A DNA stretch of 64,000 bases. Origin: Alphaproteobacteria bacterium (lineage in GTDB: Bacteria > Pseudomonadota > Alphaproteobacteria > Caulobacterales > Maricaulaceae). The position numbers and the translations under genes were made by a program. The stretch's first letter is position 1. Each line of letters starts with the position of its first letter. The stretch lies in the NCBI GenBank assembly GCA_016124675.1, contig WGNG01000014.1:97508-161507 (forward strand), written 5' to 3'. Positions 63,799-64,000 of this stretch are shown piece by piece. The notes beneath the pieces were generated by a model that worked only from the letters and a program-made list of their open reading frames with translations, was not told where the DNA came from and ran no database searches.

Positions 63799-64000
63799 TT
63801 AACGCGGCAGGTTGTTGATGCTCACCGAGTTGCTGATGGCCGCCGTGGTGATGGACACCGCTCCGGTCACATCGCCCAGGTTGATGTTGGCGGTCGCGCC
63901 GGTATAGGCGTTGTTGACCTGGTTGCTGTTGATGTTGAGCGAGGCCGTTTCCGGCAGGGTGGACACGCTCAGCGAGTTGGAGATCGCCGCCGTGGTCGAG
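63799..64000 (-). CDS. hfaD: HfaD-like/curlin-repeat surface protein, C-terminal end only
   Basis: Sixty-six codons before the stop are visible; the rest is beyond the right edge. The sequence has two copies of a T-T-A-A-I-S-N-S-(L/V)-S-(V/I) motif, separated by ASLNINSNQVNNAYTGATAN and INLGDVTGAVS, rich in Asn, Thr, Ser and Ala. This is the amyloid-like repeat expected of HfaD or related curlin proteins. With hfaA nearby, an HfaD-like holdfast adhesin is the best reading, though a different curlin-repeat protein cannot be excluded. Confidence 0.65.
   Translation of the reverse strand, partial: STTAAISNSLSVSTLPETASLNINSNQVNNAYTGATANINLGDVTGAVSITTAAISNSVSINNLPR

Overview
The window looks like chromosomal DNA of a GC-rich alphaproteobacterium, most plausibly of the prosthecate Caulobacterales/Maricaulales group (Hyphomonadaceae- or Maricaulaceae-like). 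The reasons are the Mg-type HemB sequence, the rpoZ-rsh-pyrE-pdxJ-acpS-lepB-rnc-era-recO gene order, a PdhB with its own lipoyl domain, type 5 uracil-DNA glycosylase, and holdfast-anchor genes (hfaA, and the end of an hfaD-like gene) at the right edge. Species cannot be named from sequence reading alone. Most of the window is dense housekeeping DNA on both strands.

Left part (1-12.6 kb): a GST fragment and a Tat-exported amidase; an uncharacterised pair (four-helix membrane protein plus membrane-anchored VWA-like protein); a PLP sulfur-amino-acid enzyme and hemB; then a valine-catabolism pair (isobutyryl-CoA dehydrogenase and 3-hydroxyisobutyryl-CoA hydrolase) separated by two toxin-antitoxin modules (FitAB-like and Phd/VapC-like), each with a readable promoter and operator palindrome. 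A flavodoxin-fold reductase and two tandem paralogous small membrane proteins follow.

12.6-26.5 kb: leucine catabolism (liuC, DUF817, liuD); pgsA-uvrC; a lower-GC two-gene cassette (DUF488 plus unknown) wedged between uvrC and folB; a pteridine-reductase-like SDR; ftsB; sdhE; an orphan BrnA-like antitoxin; recG; and then about 750 bp without genes, packed with palindromic repeats including a cloverleaf-like element.

26.5-40.7 kb: the pyruvate dehydrogenase operon pdhA-MAPEG-pdhB-(AT-rich DUF1488-like ORF)-pdhC. Genome-repeat palindromes sit in frame inside the linkers of both pdhB and pdhC, and a 31-bp tandem repeat begins at the pdhC stop. The tightly overlapping operon rpoZ to recO converges on it, followed by folK, a NYN-domain gene and a UDG.

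40.7-64 kb: lytic transglycosylase, dapA-smpB, two acyl-CoA dehydrogenases, heme A synthase, a beta-propeller lipoprotein, rplM-rpsI, two glycosyltransferases, a sulfotransferase, phaC, a small lipoprotein with glpX-recJ, tRNA-Glu(UUC), a hybrid histidine kinase with an AT-rich 5' end, and hfaA, a stand-alone receiver, and the 3' end of an hfaD-like gene. The most interesting signals are the adhesion-signalling neighbourhood at the right edge, the repeat elements inside PDH linkers, the cloverleaf repeat, and the DUF488 cassette.
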